DNA of 64,000 nt. Source: Quisquiliibacterium transsilvanicum. Lineage in GTDB: Bacteria; Pseudomonadota; Gammaproteobacteria; Burkholderiales; Burkholderiaceae_E. Positions 63,177-64,000 of this stretch are shown here, piece after piece (the stretch's first letter is position 1; each line of letters begins with the position of its first letter). The stretch covers positions 62,001 through 126,000 of the forward strand of contig NZ_JACHGB010000004.1 of assembly GCF_014202215.1 (NCBI RefSeq). The letters run 5' to 3'. A model generated the notes under the pieces. The model had not been told where the DNA came from. It made no database searches and was given only the letters and a program-made list of their open reading frames with translations. Position numbers and translations under genes: made by a program.

Positions 63177-63908
63177 CTATTCCTGTTCATCGAAGACCGC
63201 GTTGGTGTAGACCTGCTGGACGTCGTCGAGGTTCTCCAGCGCGTCGAGCAGCTTCTGCATCTTCAGTGCATCGTCGCCGGCGAGCTCGGTCTCGTTCAGC
63301 GGCTTCATGGTGATCTCGGCGACCTCGGCCTTCAGGCCAGCCGCCTCGAGGGCCTGCTTGACCGCGGAGAAATCGGGCACCGCGCAGATCACCTCGACGC
63401 CGCCTTCGTCGTCGGAGGCGACGTCCTCGGCGCCCGCGTCGATGGCGGCCTCCATGACCTTGTCCTCCGAGATGCCCGGCGCGAACAGGAACTGTCCGCA
63501 ATGCTTGAACTGGAATGCGACCGAGCCGTCGGTGCCCAGGTTGCCGCCATGCTTGGAGAAGGCGTGGCGGACCTCGGCGACCGTGCGCGTGCGGTTGTCG
63601 GTCATGCAGTCGACGATGACCGCTGCGCCGCCGATCCCGTAACCCTCATAGCGGATCTCGTCGTAGTTGGAGCCTTCGAGCCCGCCCGCGCCCCGTGCGA
63701 TGGCCTTCTGCACGGTATCCTTGGCCATGTTGGCCTCGGATGCCTTGTCCATGGCGAGCCGCAGCCGGGGGTTGGCCGACGGGTCGGAGCCTCCGTGCTT
63801 GGCTGCGACGACGATCTCTTTCAGGACGCGGGTGAAGACCTTGCTGCGCTTCGCGTCCTGCCGGTTCTTGCGGTGCTGGATGTTGGCCCACTTGGAATGG
63901 CCGGCCAT
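63177..63908 (-). CDS. yebC: YebC/PmpR-family regulator
   Basis: A 243-residue YebC/PmpR protein: [14 protein letters not shown] and the [11 protein letters not shown] stretch are diagnostic, with the three-domain fold continuing to [11 protein letters not shown]. The family acts as transcriptional regulators and in relief of ribosome stalling at prolines. It is the first gene of the leftward block; TAAAAT at 63992-63987 on the minus strand is a probable -10 whose -35 lies beyond the window. Confidence 0.95.
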   Translation of the reverse strand: MAGHSKWANIQHRKNRQDAKRSKVFTRVLKEIVVAAKHGGSDPSANPRLRLAMDKASEANMAKDTVQKAIARGAGGLEGSNYDEIRYEGYGIGGAAVIVDCMTDNRTRTVAEVRHAFSKHGGNLGTDGSVAFQFKHCGQFLFAPGISEDKVMEAAIDAGAEDVASDDEGGVEVICAVPDFSAVKQALEAAGLKAEVAEITMKPLNETELAGDDALKMQKLLDALENLDDVQQVYTNAVFDEQE

Positions 63909-64000
63909 GACTTGCCCTCTCAGTCGCCCTGGCTTGCATCGGCCTCGGGCGGCATGTTCGAATGATTCGTCTGCGGGGAAACCGCGATTTTACCACCCAC

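Overview
The window is a GC-rich, densely coded chromosome segment from a betaproteobacterium, most likely of the order Burkholderiales. The strongest pointers are the block yebC-purD-hemF-nadD-rsfS-rlmH-maf-rng at the right end, the dnaE-glycosyltransferase-msbA run, a phasin gene with TGCA-type operators, and the locus of a DUF294 protein, a DUF4212 protein, an acetate-type sodium:solute symporter and an exonuclease. I saw no rRNA, tRNA, CRISPR array, insertion sequence or phage gene. Assignments come from reading sequence and motifs only; no database search was run.

Layout. 1-5.6 kb: a VOC-fold protein, then a leftward set of periplasmic binding protein, GGDEF/EAL sensor and M81 metallopeptidase. 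5.9-10.5 kb: a zinc alcohol dehydrogenase and an alkylsulfatase facing an acyl-CoA synthetase. 10.6-15.2 kb: a leftward trio of patatin phospholipase, metallo-beta-lactamase-fold hydrolase and zincin-like protein, then a small lipoprotein. 15.3-20.1 kb: a second alcohol dehydrogenase, a PDZ/multi-TM histidine kinase with a NarL-type regulator, and a phasin. 20.2-29.5 kb: ketopantoate-reductase-like protein, SDR, three more acyl-CoA synthetases, an MFS_3 exporter and a DUF2889 protein, which reads as an accessory catabolic region. 29.6-37.1 kb: lipoprotein, rhlE, gluQRS, divergent LysR/pirin, flavodoxin-like reductase, EamA transporter, trhO.

37.1-49.7 kb: dnaE followed by an envelope-polysaccharide block (glycosyltransferases, msbA, methyltransferase, O-antigen ligase, sugar epimerase, WaaE-like transferase), then an AhpD-like protein and a rhodanese. 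49.7-56.3 kb: the DUF294/DUF4212/symporter locus, ending in a protein that joins a histidine-kinase-like body to a DnaQ-type exonuclease. 56.3-57.2 kb: a MntA/HepT nucleotidyltransferase/HEPN toxin-antitoxin pair. 57.2-63.9 kb: the conserved housekeeping block.

The most interesting structure is the MntA/HepT pair. It lies between two identical 32-bp direct repeats, one being the native 3' end of rng including its stop codon and the other a displaced copy of that end just beyond hepT. This is what integration into a gene 3' end leaves behind, but no recombinase gene is present. Second is the sensor-exonuclease fusion in the acetate-type symporter locus; third is the patatin/MBL/zincin trio, which has short tandem repeats just outside or between its genes.
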